From Chloroflexota bacterium (GTDB lineage Bacteria > Chloroflexota > UBA11872): a DNA stretch of 64,000 bases. Where the stretch lies: assembly GCA_022824865.1 (NCBI GenBank), contig JAJDZD010000025.1, forward strand, positions 40,656-104,655. The letters run 5' to 3'. The notes under the pieces were generated by a model. It made no database searches, was not told where the DNA came from, and worked only from the letters and a program-made list of their open reading frames with translations. Position numbers and translations under genes: made by a program. Within the stretch, counting starts at the first letter, position 1; the number at the start of each line of letters is the position of its first letter. Positions 1 through 7,793 of the stretch are shown one piece after another.

Positions 1-1
1 G

Positions 2-661
2 CAACAGGGTTTCGAGTCGCCGGCGATCATGTCTCTGCTGCCGCTGTGTGAGGAAGGCGGTGGTCAGCAGGCTGTCGACGCCGAGTTTCGCGCCGTCTGC
101 CAGCTGGCCCGCGACCTCTCATTTTCGGATGCCCCCTCGGTTCTCAGCTCACCGATTGGGCACCAGAGTCCACCCTGGGACAGCGGCCGCGAAGGCATCG
201 CCGACCGCCTGCTTGCGCTGGCTGACATCGCGCAGGAGCACGGGGTCATCCTGGCGGCCGAGCCGCACGTCGGAAACCCCCTGGACAGCCCGGAAAAGGC
301 AGTCTGGCTCATGGAACAGACGAACCATCCCGCGCTGCGGCTCAACTTCGATATGAGCCACTTTCACGTGCAGGGGATGGACCTGCGCCACTGCATCGAG
401 GTCTGCCTGCCGTACGCCGCGCACATCCACGTCAAGGATGGCTACATCAACTCCGACGAAGAGGTCGTCTTCCAGCTTCCCGGCGAGGGCAGCCTGGACC
501 TTGGCGAGTACTTCCGAATCCTGGCGGAGCACGACTCCACCATCCCGGTCACCGCCGAGGTCAGCGCCATGATCTGGCGCCGGCCCGACTACGATCCCTG
601 GGTCGCGGCTGAACAATCATTCGCCGCCCTCGATGCGGCTCGCCGGGCCGCCAACACCTAA
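2..661 (+). CDS. Sugar phosphate isomerase/epimerase-like TIM-barrel protein (5' end outside window)
   Basis: The frame is open to the left edge, so the first internal Met at 29 is probably not the true start and the gene is cut by the window. The protein resembles the xylose-isomerase-like / AP endonuclease 2 TIM-barrel family (sugar phosphate isomerases and epimerases). Candidate metal ligands in the family order are the Glu in AAEPH, the Asp and His in NFDMSH, the His in HIHVKD and the Glu in TAEVS, so the site looks intact. The substrate cannot be told from sequence. It is followed by a 222-base gap holding a small inverted-repeat element. Confidence 0.8.
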   Translation, partial: QQGFESPAIMSLLPLCEEGGGQQAVDAEFRAVCQLARDLSFSDAPSVLSSPIGHQSPPWDSGREGIADRLLALADIAQEHGVILAAEPHVGNPLDSPEKAVWLMEQTNHPALRLNFDMSHFHVQGMDLRHCIEVCLPYAAHIHVKDGYINSDEEVVFQLPGEGSLDLGEYFRILAEHDSTIPVTAEVSAMIWRRPDYDPWVAAEQSFAALDAARRAANT

Positions 662-682
662 CCCACGCGCCTGTGACTACGA

Positions 683-813
683 AAGACCTTTACATAACCC
701 TCTCGTCCTTAGAGGCGCGGCCTCTTGCCTCTCATGGGCGAGAGGCCGGCGCTGTCCCCAGCGACGGGTCAGGGGTCTTCCGCGCAACCACCTCCGGGTT
801 ACGCAAAGGTCTT
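683..813 (+). repeat. MITE-like intergenic repeat with 18-bp terminal inverted repeats (copy A)
   Basis: The ends are inverted repeats: AAGACCTTTACATAACCC at 683-700 and its reverse complement with two mismatches at 796-813. The 131-base interior has an inner hairpin (CCTCTCATGGGCGAGAGG) and AGGGGTCTTCCGCGCA near the right end. The same right-end sequence and termini recur, in the opposite orientation, in the gap at 53860-54014. No open frame of note lies inside. I infer a non-autonomous dispersed repeat. Confidence 0.55.
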
Positions 814-883
814 CACGGGTCGTAGGTCCCGAAACGCCAGATCTAGCCTCGGCTGAGTGACAGCGTGCCGGGAGGCGGGATGC

Positions 884-1768
884 CTACGCGTCGAGCCGTC
901 CGTTGGCCTGCAGCGTCAACAGCGCGTCGAGGGTGACGCTGCCGCGCCACTCCAACTCACAGGCGCGGCTTAGCGGTTCCCAGGTAATGTTCCATCCGAC
1001 GTCCGGCTGCTGACCCGCCGCGAGCAGGTCCAAATTCGCCGCAACATCCTCTGGTCCAACGTGTGCTCGCAGCGGATGATCGGGCGTGGGAGCCCAGCCG
1101 AGAGGTTTGAAGACATAGCCTTCCGCATTGACATCGGCAACCAGATCGCCGGAGAGAAGCTCGCCGACCACGCGCGCCAGCTCCGCATCGGCTCTTGCAC
1201 GATCGGGGACGTTGTAGAGGAACGTAAGGACAACGCCCACCTCGTGAGGATCGGTTAGCTCCAGATCGGCGATCTTGGACCAGCAAAACGTCGTGGCGGC
1301 CTCCAGCCATTCGTGCCGAAAACTGTTCTGGTGCAGCAGGCCGGCAATGGCGGCCGTTGGATTCACGGATGCGGCAGGCGCGTCGTCGGTCTGCCACCAG
1401 GGCGCCCGCGGATACCTGAGCGCGGAAGGCAAGAGCCATGGCACACCGCCTTCGGAGGTTGTGATGGTCAGCAGGTAGTCACAGGCATCCTTCACCATCT
1501 CGTAATCGACCCCAACAGTGCTGAGAATCTTGAGCGCGTGTTGCACCGGCACCGGCTGGCTATCGGGACAGCGAATGTCCGGTTCGAGGGCGTTGCCGAA
1601 TCCGCCGTCGGCGTTCTGATAGGGACGCAGCGCGTCCACCACCGCGGCTCGCGAGCCTTCCTTGAAGTGAAATTCAAACAGCCGACGCTCCAGAAGCCGA
1701 GCGTTCTTCCAAATGAACGCTTCGGCACGCTCCAGGATTGATCGACCCATCGGGCCCTCCGAACTCAC
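884..1768 (-). CDS. Prenyltransferase/squalene-oxidase-repeat-like protein
   Basis: This 294-residue protein is predicted to be all-alpha. The segment YQNADGGFGNALEPD near residues 50-63 resembles the QW-type repeats of terpene cyclases and protein prenyltransferases (alpha/alpha toroid fold). A second weak repeat (ITTSEGGVPWLLPSAL) follows near residues 105-120. No DxDD or DCTAE-type catalytic motif is visible, so enzymatic activity should not be assumed. Met1 and Met7 (MGRSILERAE) are both possible starts. The neighbours are on the same strand (PhyH upstream) but separated by about 160 bases. The exact role is unknown. Confidence 0.7.
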   Translation of the reverse strand: MSSEGPMGRSILERAEAFIWKNARLLERRLFEFHFKEGSRAAVVDALRPYQNADGGFGNALEPDIRCPDSQPVPVQHALKILSTVGVDYEMVKDACDYLLTITTSEGGVPWLLPSALRYPRAPWWQTDDAPAASVNPTAAIAGLLHQNSFRHEWLEAATTFCWSKIADLELTDPHEVGVVLTFLYNVPDRARADAELARVVGELLSGDLVADVNAEGYVFKPLGWAPTPDHPLRAHVGPEDVAANLDLLAAGQQPDVGWNITWEPLSRACELEWRGSVTLDALLTLQANGRLDA

Positions 1769-1926
1769 AGGGCGCTGTCTGTGGGCCGAGCCACCGCTGG
1801 CATCAGGAGAGTCCAGTCACCCACGCGCCATGCTATCCCTACCGGATTGAGTGGCGTTCGCAGGCGTTGGAATCGGCCTGCACGGCTCAATCATCCGCCT
1901 TGGATTTCCGTCCCACTACAGCGTCG

Positions 1927-2802
1927 TCAATCCCACGCATCAAGACCCAGCAGCTTCCTGCCCAGGCCGGTCAAGTCGGCCGGCGACTGGGTCCGATGTT
2001 CCCGGTCGCGAGGATCGCGGGGCCAACCAGCCCCACCGCCTGGCGACTTTGCCGGCCGGCGCTCCCGCCACGACTCGATGCGCAACTGCCTCAACTCTTC
2101 GTCGTCTTCCGCCGGCTGCATGGTGATGTACTGGGCCAGGCGCGGTTTGTCCGACCTGTTGTGACCGTTGCCGTGCGCCAGCATGCGGTCCCAGATAATC
2201 AGGTCGCCTGCCTTGCCGGCGATTGACTTGACCTCAAGTCCAGCAAGGTCGGGGTTCCAGGGATCGCGGTCGACGGGCTGTGTCTTTACCCAGGCGTCAA
2301 AGGCGCGGTGGAAGCCCGGAACGCACTGGAAACCGCCCTGGTCCTCCGCCGTGTCCGTCAGATACAGCACCCCCTGCACCCCAAACGGAATCGTCGGGCG
2401 CGACGTGTCCACGTCCCAGTGAATCATGCCCGTGTGCCCCCACTCCGGCCGGTCGGCTCGCACGGGCGGCTTCATGTTGACCCGGTCGAGCGACACCCAC
2501 AGCCGCTCGCTGCCGAAGATCTGCGCAAAGGCCTGGTGCACCCGCGGGAACTGCCGGTTGTCCCACATCGCCTGGTGCTGGTACATCGACACCATGCCGG
2601 CCTCTGAAATCGGGGTCTGCGGATCGTTCCGGTCATACGGCGCCCACTTGTACCAGTCGTCCGGGCTGTCCGGGTCCATCTCCAGGAAGTCCCAGATGGC
2701 CTCGACCAGCCTCGCCAGCTGCTCCCCCGGCACCGCATCGGACACCACCACATACCCGTGTTCGTCCCAAAACGCCAGATCCCGTTCGCTCAGCACCCGC
2801 AT
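1927..2802 (-). CDS. Phytanoyl-CoA dioxygenase (PhyH) family protein
   Basis: This is a 291-residue Fe(II)/2-oxoglutarate-dependent oxygenase of the PhyH family. The iron-binding HxD is H128-W-D130 (GMIHWDVD), the distal His is near H210 (MLAHGNGHN), and the 2-oxoglutarate-binding Arg is likely R221 (DKPRLAQY). The N-terminal DLAFWDEHGYVVV is the usual PhyH opening. Family members hydroxylate small lipophilic or amino-acid-like substrates; the substrate here is unknown. Two other intact PhyH paralogs and one fragment lie in this window, but they are not near-identical to this one. Confidence 0.88.
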   Translation of the reverse strand: MRVLSERDLAFWDEHGYVVVSDAVPGEQLARLVEAIWDFLEMDPDSPDDWYKWAPYDRNDPQTPISEAGMVSMYQHQAMWDNRQFPRVHQAFAQIFGSERLWVSLDRVNMKPPVRADRPEWGHTGMIHWDVDTSRPTIPFGVQGVLYLTDTAEDQGGFQCVPGFHRAFDAWVKTQPVDRDPWNPDLAGLEVKSIAGKAGDLIIWDRMLAHGNGHNRSDKPRLAQYITMQPAEDDEELRQLRIESWRERRPAKSPGGGAGWPRDPRDREHRTQSPADLTGLGRKLLGLDAWD

Positions 2803-2861
2803 GCCATTGCACCGCGTTGAATCTCCCGGTGCACTCTAGCGGCTGGGGAAACCGGATACCC

Positions 2862-2973
2862 CGCGCCTGTCCGGCCGGGCCAGGGCGGCGACCGGAACCC
2901 GGACGCCGTCACCTTCCCTTGGCAGGCTATGTACTCGCTCCGCAGAGCCCATTAGAATCCGGCGACGAGGCCT
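2862..2973 (+). repeat. Duplicated leader sequence (copy L4)
   Basis: This stretch matches the region upstream of the PhyH gene at 14613. Shared landmarks are a GGACGCCGTC block, the TGTACTCGCT block and GAATCCGGCGACGAGGCC directly before the ATG. Parts also recur at 11196-11345. It continues into a truncated PhyH coding fragment, which shows that one duplication covered the leader together with the 5' end of the gene. Confidence 0.7.
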
Positions 2974-3195
2974 ATGCCGTTCGGCGTCGAAACAATGAGC
3001 CTCTCAGCCAGGCATCGCGATCACTTCCTGCGTAAGGGCTACCTGGTCGCTGGGCACGTCTTCGGTCCTACTGAAGACCTCCGGTCGGTCGGCGGTGAGT
3101 ACCCCGATGTCCTCGATCGCGGAGCCCGACGCCTGCACTCTGCCGGCGGATTCCGCGGTACCGGCGGCGACCTGCGGTTCGAGCAACGCGCCTAT
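2974..3195 (+). pseudogene. Truncated duplicate of a PhyH gene (5' fragment)
   Basis: The open frame from 2974 encodes a stretch that aligns with residues 1-73 of the intact PhyH protein at 14613. Examples are MPFGVETMSL versus MPFGAESMSL, DHFLRKGYLVA versus DHFQREGYVVA, and FEQRA in both. Similarity stops at about 3195. The frame runs on to a TGA at 3253-3255 without PhyH sequence, so the HxD iron site and the whole catalytic core are missing. It is a decayed partial gene duplication, not a functional oxygenase. The downstream glycosidase-like frame begins at the overlapping ATG at 3255. Confidence 0.75.
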
Positions 3196-3254
3196 CCGCT
3201 GACCCGGCGCGCACGGCCGAACAACGCCCTTCGGCAGCCCGACGGACGTCGCTG

Positions 3255-4786
3255 ATGCCGGCCGCCTACCCGGAATCGGTCGTCCTGTCGAAGGCGCCGG
3301 GCCGCAGCGTCCTCTTCGCCGACCTGCTTGAGGTGGCCGAGATGCACAACGCGAACCTGGTCGTGACCAGTGCCACCAAACACCCGGCGAATCCCGTACT
3401 CCCGGCCGGGCTGATCGGACGCTGGGATTCGATGCAGGCGTCGCCCTGGCAGGGGACCGTTCTCTGGGATGCCGAAGATGGCCAGTTCAAGTGCTGGTAC
3501 ATGGGCATTGACGCCCAGGAGGCCGGCATCCAGCGACCGCGCACGGGCTATGCCACGAGCGTAGATGGCATCGCCTGGCACCGTCCGGATCTTGGCATCT
3601 GCGAGTACAAGGGCTCCCGCGCGAACAACCTGCTCGTGGACAACACGCCGCGTCGGACGAACGGCCCCTGCCTGAAGGACGTAGCGGACCCGAATCCCGA
3701 TCGTCGCTACAAGCTCTTCCTTCCCGACGAAGACGAAAACAAGGAGATCTGGAACTCGCCCGACGGCGTTCACTTCACGCGCGAGGGGAAGCCGTGTCTA
3801 ACGTCCGCTCGCACCACGGACGGCGCGTATCGCTGGCTCCCCGATCCTGAAGCGTGGTTCGACGTGCACCAGGTGTTGTACGACCCCAGGACCCCGATCC
3901 ACAGCGCCGCTACAAGTGCTACGGCCAGATCTCCGCGCCCAAGTCGCCGGATCGAGGCGGCTGGACGAGCCGAAAGGGCGGCATGGCGTACGGCCCGGAC
4001 CCGTGGACGTGGACCCGCTCAACCCATAACCCCATCATCGATCCGGACGATGGCGAGGAGTTTCAAATCCACTTCATCTCGGTCTTCCCGTGGAAGGGCT
4101 ACTACTTCATGCTCTACGAATTCGGGTGGATCGAGCCGCTGCTGGATTCGTACGTGGGAGACGTGCGGCTCGCCGTCAGCAGGGACGGCGAGATCTTCAG
4201 GCGTGTGAACGCCCATGAGCCAGTGATTCGTCGCGGTGCCAGGCACGAATGGGACAGCGGGTTCATCGTGACCTCCAGCGACGTGGTCGTATACGGCTCC
4301 GAGCTTCGCCTCTACTACTCCGGTCAGGCCGAGACCTGGACGATGTGGCCGCTCGGCGACCGGGTGGCGAAAAAAGTGGGATGGCCGCAGAGCGTGGGAA
4401 GCATCTACCCCGCCCAGATGGGGCTCGCCACGCTCCCGCTCGACGGTTTCACCGGCCTGGAGTCCCGAGATCAGGAGATGCCGGCAATCGTGACGACGAT
4501 TCCGATCGAGACGTCGGCTTCAGCGGTTGAGCTTTCCGCAAGCGTGAGCCGCACTCTGGCGGCCCGCAGTTGGATCGACGTCGCCGTGCTTGGTTCGAAC
4601 GGCGAGGAGCTCGAAGGATTCGGGCGTGCCAATTGCCATCACCTCAGCACCGATGGCGCCGATCGGCCGGTCCGCTGGATCGACACCGGGCACCTGCCGT
4701 CGGTCGCCGAGCCCGTGCAGTTGCGCTTCTGGATCTACGGCCAGGCCCGGCTGCACGGATTCACCTGTACGGATCGTTCAGAATGA
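3255..4786 (+). pseudogene. Glycosidase-like beta-propeller protein, frameshifted
   Basis: Two overlapping frames make one protein. The first (from 3255) reads to HQVLYDP, and the second (frame of 3854-4786) resumes at DPDPQRRYKCYGQ. The switch is near 3888-3890 and fits the loss of one base in ccccaggacccc. The joined product is about 510 residues and resembles predicted glycosyl hydrolases of the GH32/43-type five-bladed propeller superfamily, with the repeated DPNPDRRYKLF / DPDPQRRYKCY blade motif and GTVLWDAEDGQFKCWYMG. The last ~100 residues look like a beta-sandwich. Whether the shift is a real mutation or a sequencing/assembly error cannot be told here. Start choice is uncertain, with only a weak Shine-Dalgarno. 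Confidence 0.7.
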
Positions 4787-4844
4787 CACCTGATCGAACG
4801 CGTCGACCAACACCGAGTCGAGGACAGAACTGGAGGAGACCGCT

Positions 4845-5624
4845 GTGCTAATGACCCGCACCCTCAATCGCCTGACCGCATCGCAAGTCGGGATGTTCCA
4901 CGACCAGGGGTTCCTGGTGCTTGAGGACGCTATCGCGCCGGCCGATCTCGACGTCCTGCGAGCGTCGGTCGATGTGCTCGAGGCCTGGGCCCAGCACCAT
5001 CAGCACCCGCACTTCGATGTCGAGAAAACCAGCACGGACGACCACGTCGCCTTGCGCAAGATCCAGGCAATCCATCACCACGGCGGCGCGCCCTGGCGTG
5101 CGCTGATGACGCATCCGTTCACGCTGGATGTCTTCGAGGACCTGTTGGGCCCGGACCTCCGGTTCCACCACTCCAAGCTGATGATGAAGCCGCCGTTCGA
5201 GGGATCGGCCAAGCACTGGCATCACGACCTCTCCGAGGGCTTCGTCTCGCCGGCCGAGGTCAGTCGGCTCATTGAACAGGGCACCGATCTCACGCCGGAA
5301 CGCGCGCCGGTGGTGGCGATCCAGTACTACCTGGACGACTCGTCGGCGGAGAACGGCTGCATCGAGGTCGTGCCCGGCAGTCACCGGCGTGGCCTGCACA
5401 CCAACCCGCTGGCCCCGGAGTTATTCAGTCGCGACGAAGTGGTCCAGGCCGAAGTGCCGGCGGGCGGCGCCCTGCTCTTCCACTGCCTCACCTATCACTA
5501 CTCCGCGCCCAATACTTCGCCGCACAAGCGCCGGGCGCCCGTCTATGAGTATTTCGCCCCGACCGACGACGTGGCGTTGCTCCCGCGACAGCAGGACTAC
5601 GGGCAGCCCGTCCGCACAGGCTGA
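4845..5624 (+). CDS. Phytanoyl-CoA dioxygenase (PhyH) family protein
   Basis: A 259-residue Fe(II)/2-oxoglutarate oxygenase. HxD is H126-H-D128 (KHWHHDLS), the distal His is about H218 (LTYHYSAPN), and the likely 2-oxoglutarate Arg is at 229-230 (HKRR). CIEVVPGSH is the family's conserved strand. I chose the GTG at 4845 because GGAGGAG (4832-4838) lies six bases upstream; an ATG two codons later is possible. It follows the frameshifted glycosidase-like gene by 58 bases and may be co-transcribed with it. The gene is convergent with the nitrilase gene downstream. Substrate unknown. Confidence 0.88.
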   Translation: MLMTRTLNRLTASQVGMFHDQGFLVLEDAIAPADLDVLRASVDVLEAWAQHHQHPHFDVEKTSTDDHVALRKIQAIHHHGGAPWRALMTHPFTLDVFEDLLGPDLRFHHSKLMMKPPFEGSAKHWHHDLSEGFVSPAEVSRLIEQGTDLTPERAPVVAIQYYLDDSSAENGCIEVVPGSHRRGLHTNPLAPELFSRDEVVQAEVPAGGALLFHCLTYHYSAPNTSPHKRRAPVYEYFAPTDDVALLPRQQDYGQPVRTG

Positions 5625-5798
5625 GGATTAACTGACCAACACCCAGTCTTTGTAACCAGGACTGGTGCACGTCAGGCGACGGGCGCCGGCTTGGATTGGG
5701 CGGTGTTGACCGGCGCGGTCTCCGCGGGTTCGTTCACCTTCAAGGCGCCGCTGGGACATCCTCCTCGCGTGCGCGCAAGGTCACACCGGACCCGGCCG

Positions 5799-6647
5799 CT
5801 AAGTGGCCGCCTCCCGTTTCAATTCCTCCATCATGTGGCGATGCCGGCGCAGCATCTCCGCATCCTGCCCGGCCAGGTAGGCCCCCTCCATCTCGTTCGC
5901 AACGGTCGGCGCCGGCCACGCCGGGATGTCGATGCTCGCCGTGGTGATCCGATCGACGCCCCACGTGTACGCCACCACCTCACCCTTGCTGATGATCAGA
6001 TTGACGCCCACGGCCGCCTCGACCACCGGCACACCGTTTTCCCGCGCCCGCGCCAGGACGGCCTCGTTCTGGGCGCGTTTTCGCGATCCGAACGATGGGA
6101 TCAACAGCACTTGCGCGCCGTCCATGACCTGGGTCCGGGCGATGTGGGCGTTCCAGCGGTCATTGCAGATCAGCACGCCCACCCGCCCAATGGGGGTATC
6201 GGTGCCTCGCAATCGCCGCCCGACCCGATTGAAGTCCCACGACGGATGCGTGCCCTCGGACAGTTGAGTCTTGCGATACGTCCCGCACAGCTCCCCGTCT
6301 GACCCGATGAAGGCGGCGCAGTTGTAGATCCCGTCATCGCGGCGCTCGGCGAAACCGAAACAGATGTTCCGCTTCAGAAGGCGCGCCACCGATTGAAAGC
6401 GCTGAATGTACGGCCCGTCGAGAGGCTCGGCCGGCGCGTGCATCGCTTCTGCCTTGGAGGGGTCGCGGACGACTTGCATGACCACGTATCCCTCGAGAAA
6501 TCCTTCCGGCGCGACGATGACATCGGGCCGTTCGCGCGCCGCCTCGCGAATGAACGCCTCGAGCTTGTCGGCGTTCTCAGCCTTCTCCCACTTGGTCGGC
6601 TTAATGGAGAGCGCGCTCGCAACGATTGAGTGGTACATCAGGCTCAC
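5799..6647 (-). CDS. Carbon-nitrogen hydrolase (nitrilase superfamily)
   Basis: A 282-residue enzyme with the complete Glu-Lys-Cys triad of the nitrilase superfamily: E48 (VAPEGFLEGY), K126 (GTYRKTQL) and C161 (VLICNDRWN). Members cleave nitriles, amides or N-carbamoyl compounds. The AYTWGVDRI-like C-terminal strand is consistent with an aliphatic amidase or N-carbamoylase type, but the substrate is not determined. Its ATG overlaps the stop codon of the upstream amidohydrolase gene by four bases, so the two are translationally coupled and probably act on the same pathway (hydrolysis of a C-N bond after ring or ester processing). Confidence 0.88.
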   Translation of the reverse strand: MSLMYHSIVASALSIKPTKWEKAENADKLEAFIREAARERPDVIVAPEGFLEGYVVMQVVRDPSKAEAMHAPAEPLDGPYIQRFQSVARLLKRNICFGFAERRDDGIYNCAAFIGSDGELCGTYRKTQLSEGTHPSWDFNRVGRRLRGTDTPIGRVGVLICNDRWNAHIARTQVMDGAQVLLIPSFGSRKRAQNEAVLARARENGVPVVEAAVGVNLIISKGEVVAYTWGVDRITTASIDIPAWPAPTVANEMEGAYLAGQDAEMLRRHRHMMEELKREAAT

Positions 6648-7765
6648 CCACTCGGTGAGGCCGAATCTGCGCCTGGCACTCCCATCAACCGCGCCGCGGT
6701 TCCACCGAGGATTGCGTCGCGGTCCTCATCCGCGAGAAATCCGCAGTGTCGGCCGATGAAGTCAATGTTCTGCCGGTAAGTCCAGAAGCGCATGACCATT
6801 GGCATATCCGTGCCCCAGATCAGGCGCCGGGCGCCGATTCGGCTCACACACGTCTCGATGACCGGTTGCACTTCTCGCATCGGATAGTCCCAGACATTGC
6901 CCAATGAAATCGGAAACAGCAGCTGCAGATGCAGCCGCTGGTTTGCAAACGGTTCCCAGACGTAGTCCGGCAACGCAACGTGATCGCCATCGATGAACAT
7001 CCGCCATGGAAACCCGTGGGTATGCACGACGGTGGTCTCCGGGTATCGCTCCATCCAGCGTTCCAGGGTTCGCAGTTCGCTGCGATAGCTCTCGATCGCC
7101 GGATCCCGTCGCGCGAGCAGCGTCAGGTAGACGGGCACGCCCAGAGCCGCAACGGCATCCCAGAACGGTCGATACTCGGGCCCATCCCACGCCTCGTGGT
7201 GCCCGTACAGGTCCATCTGATACGGCATGAATTGCAGCCCGCTGAGCTTGAGTTCGGTAATCGCGCGCGTCACTTCGGCGATCGCTGCATCGGGGTCGTC
7301 GGCGACGCGCCATTCGGCGACATGCGCCAGAGCACCCAGCCGCTGTGGGAATCCCCGAACACAGGCGGCCATGTAGTCGTTCGTCGTTCCTTGGAACTTG
7401 TGCAGCAAGGCCCATTCGACATCGGCGTAGTCCATCTCGGCCACCAGCCGCTCCGGCGGGTAGGCCATGTCCTGCATGGACGGCGGCTGATACTGCTTGG
7501 CGATAACTTCGTCGCCGCTCCGCCACTCGAAGCGCCCGAACCCGGCCGCGCGAAAGTCAGCGTCCTTGAGCGAGTCGAGAGTCGCCCAGCGCCCGAGATC
7601 GATCAGCGCATCGACACCCGCCGGCGCACGGTCGCGCGTTCGCCAGGCCGGTTGATGATGAATGCCCATTTCCCGCTGGAGGTGTCGCAGCGGGTCCTCC
7701 TCGCTTGGCGGATCCAGCCGCTCGTTCGGACTCGGAAAGCAATACGCATGTCCATCAACGATCAT
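6644..7765 (-). CDS. Amidohydrolase family (amidohydrolase_2) metal-dependent hydrolase
   Basis: A TIM-barrel protein of about 373 residues when started at the ATG at 7765 (MIVDGHAYC). An in-frame extension to 7846 would overlap the sulfatase gene and reads as non-family sequence. Family hallmarks are VVHTHGFPW in the middle and WGTDMPMVMR near the C-terminus (the conserved Asp). The usual N-terminal D-x-H-x-H metal motif is replaced by DGHAYC, which retains only one His, so the metal site is atypical. It lies between a sulfatase and a nitrilase in one close-packed operon, suggesting stepwise hydrolysis of a sulfated amide- or ester-containing compound. Confidence 0.82.
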   Translation of the reverse strand: MIVDGHAYCFPSPNERLDPPSEEDPLRHLQREMGIHHQPAWRTRDRAPAGVDALIDLGRWATLDSLKDADFRAAGFGRFEWRSGDEVIAKQYQPPSMQDMAYPPERLVAEMDYADVEWALLHKFQGTTNDYMAACVRGFPQRLGALAHVAEWRVADDPDAAIAEVTRAITELKLSGLQFMPYQMDLYGHHEAWDGPEYRPFWDAVAALGVPVYLTLLARRDPAIESYRSELRTLERWMERYPETTVVHTHGFPWRMFIDGDHVALPDYVWEPFANQRLHLQLLFPISLGNVWDYPMREVQPVIETCVSRIGARRLIWGTDMPMVMRFWTYRQNIDFIGRHCGFLADEDRDAILGGTAARLMGVPGADSASPSG

Positions 7766-7793
7766 CGCCGCCCTCCAGTCCGGGCGCTGGCGT

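Noticed and set aside
5640..5664. Hairpin ACCCAGTC ... GACTGGT between convergent PhyH and nitrilase genes
   Set aside because: Short stem with a bulge and no T-tract; cannot be called a terminator with confidence.
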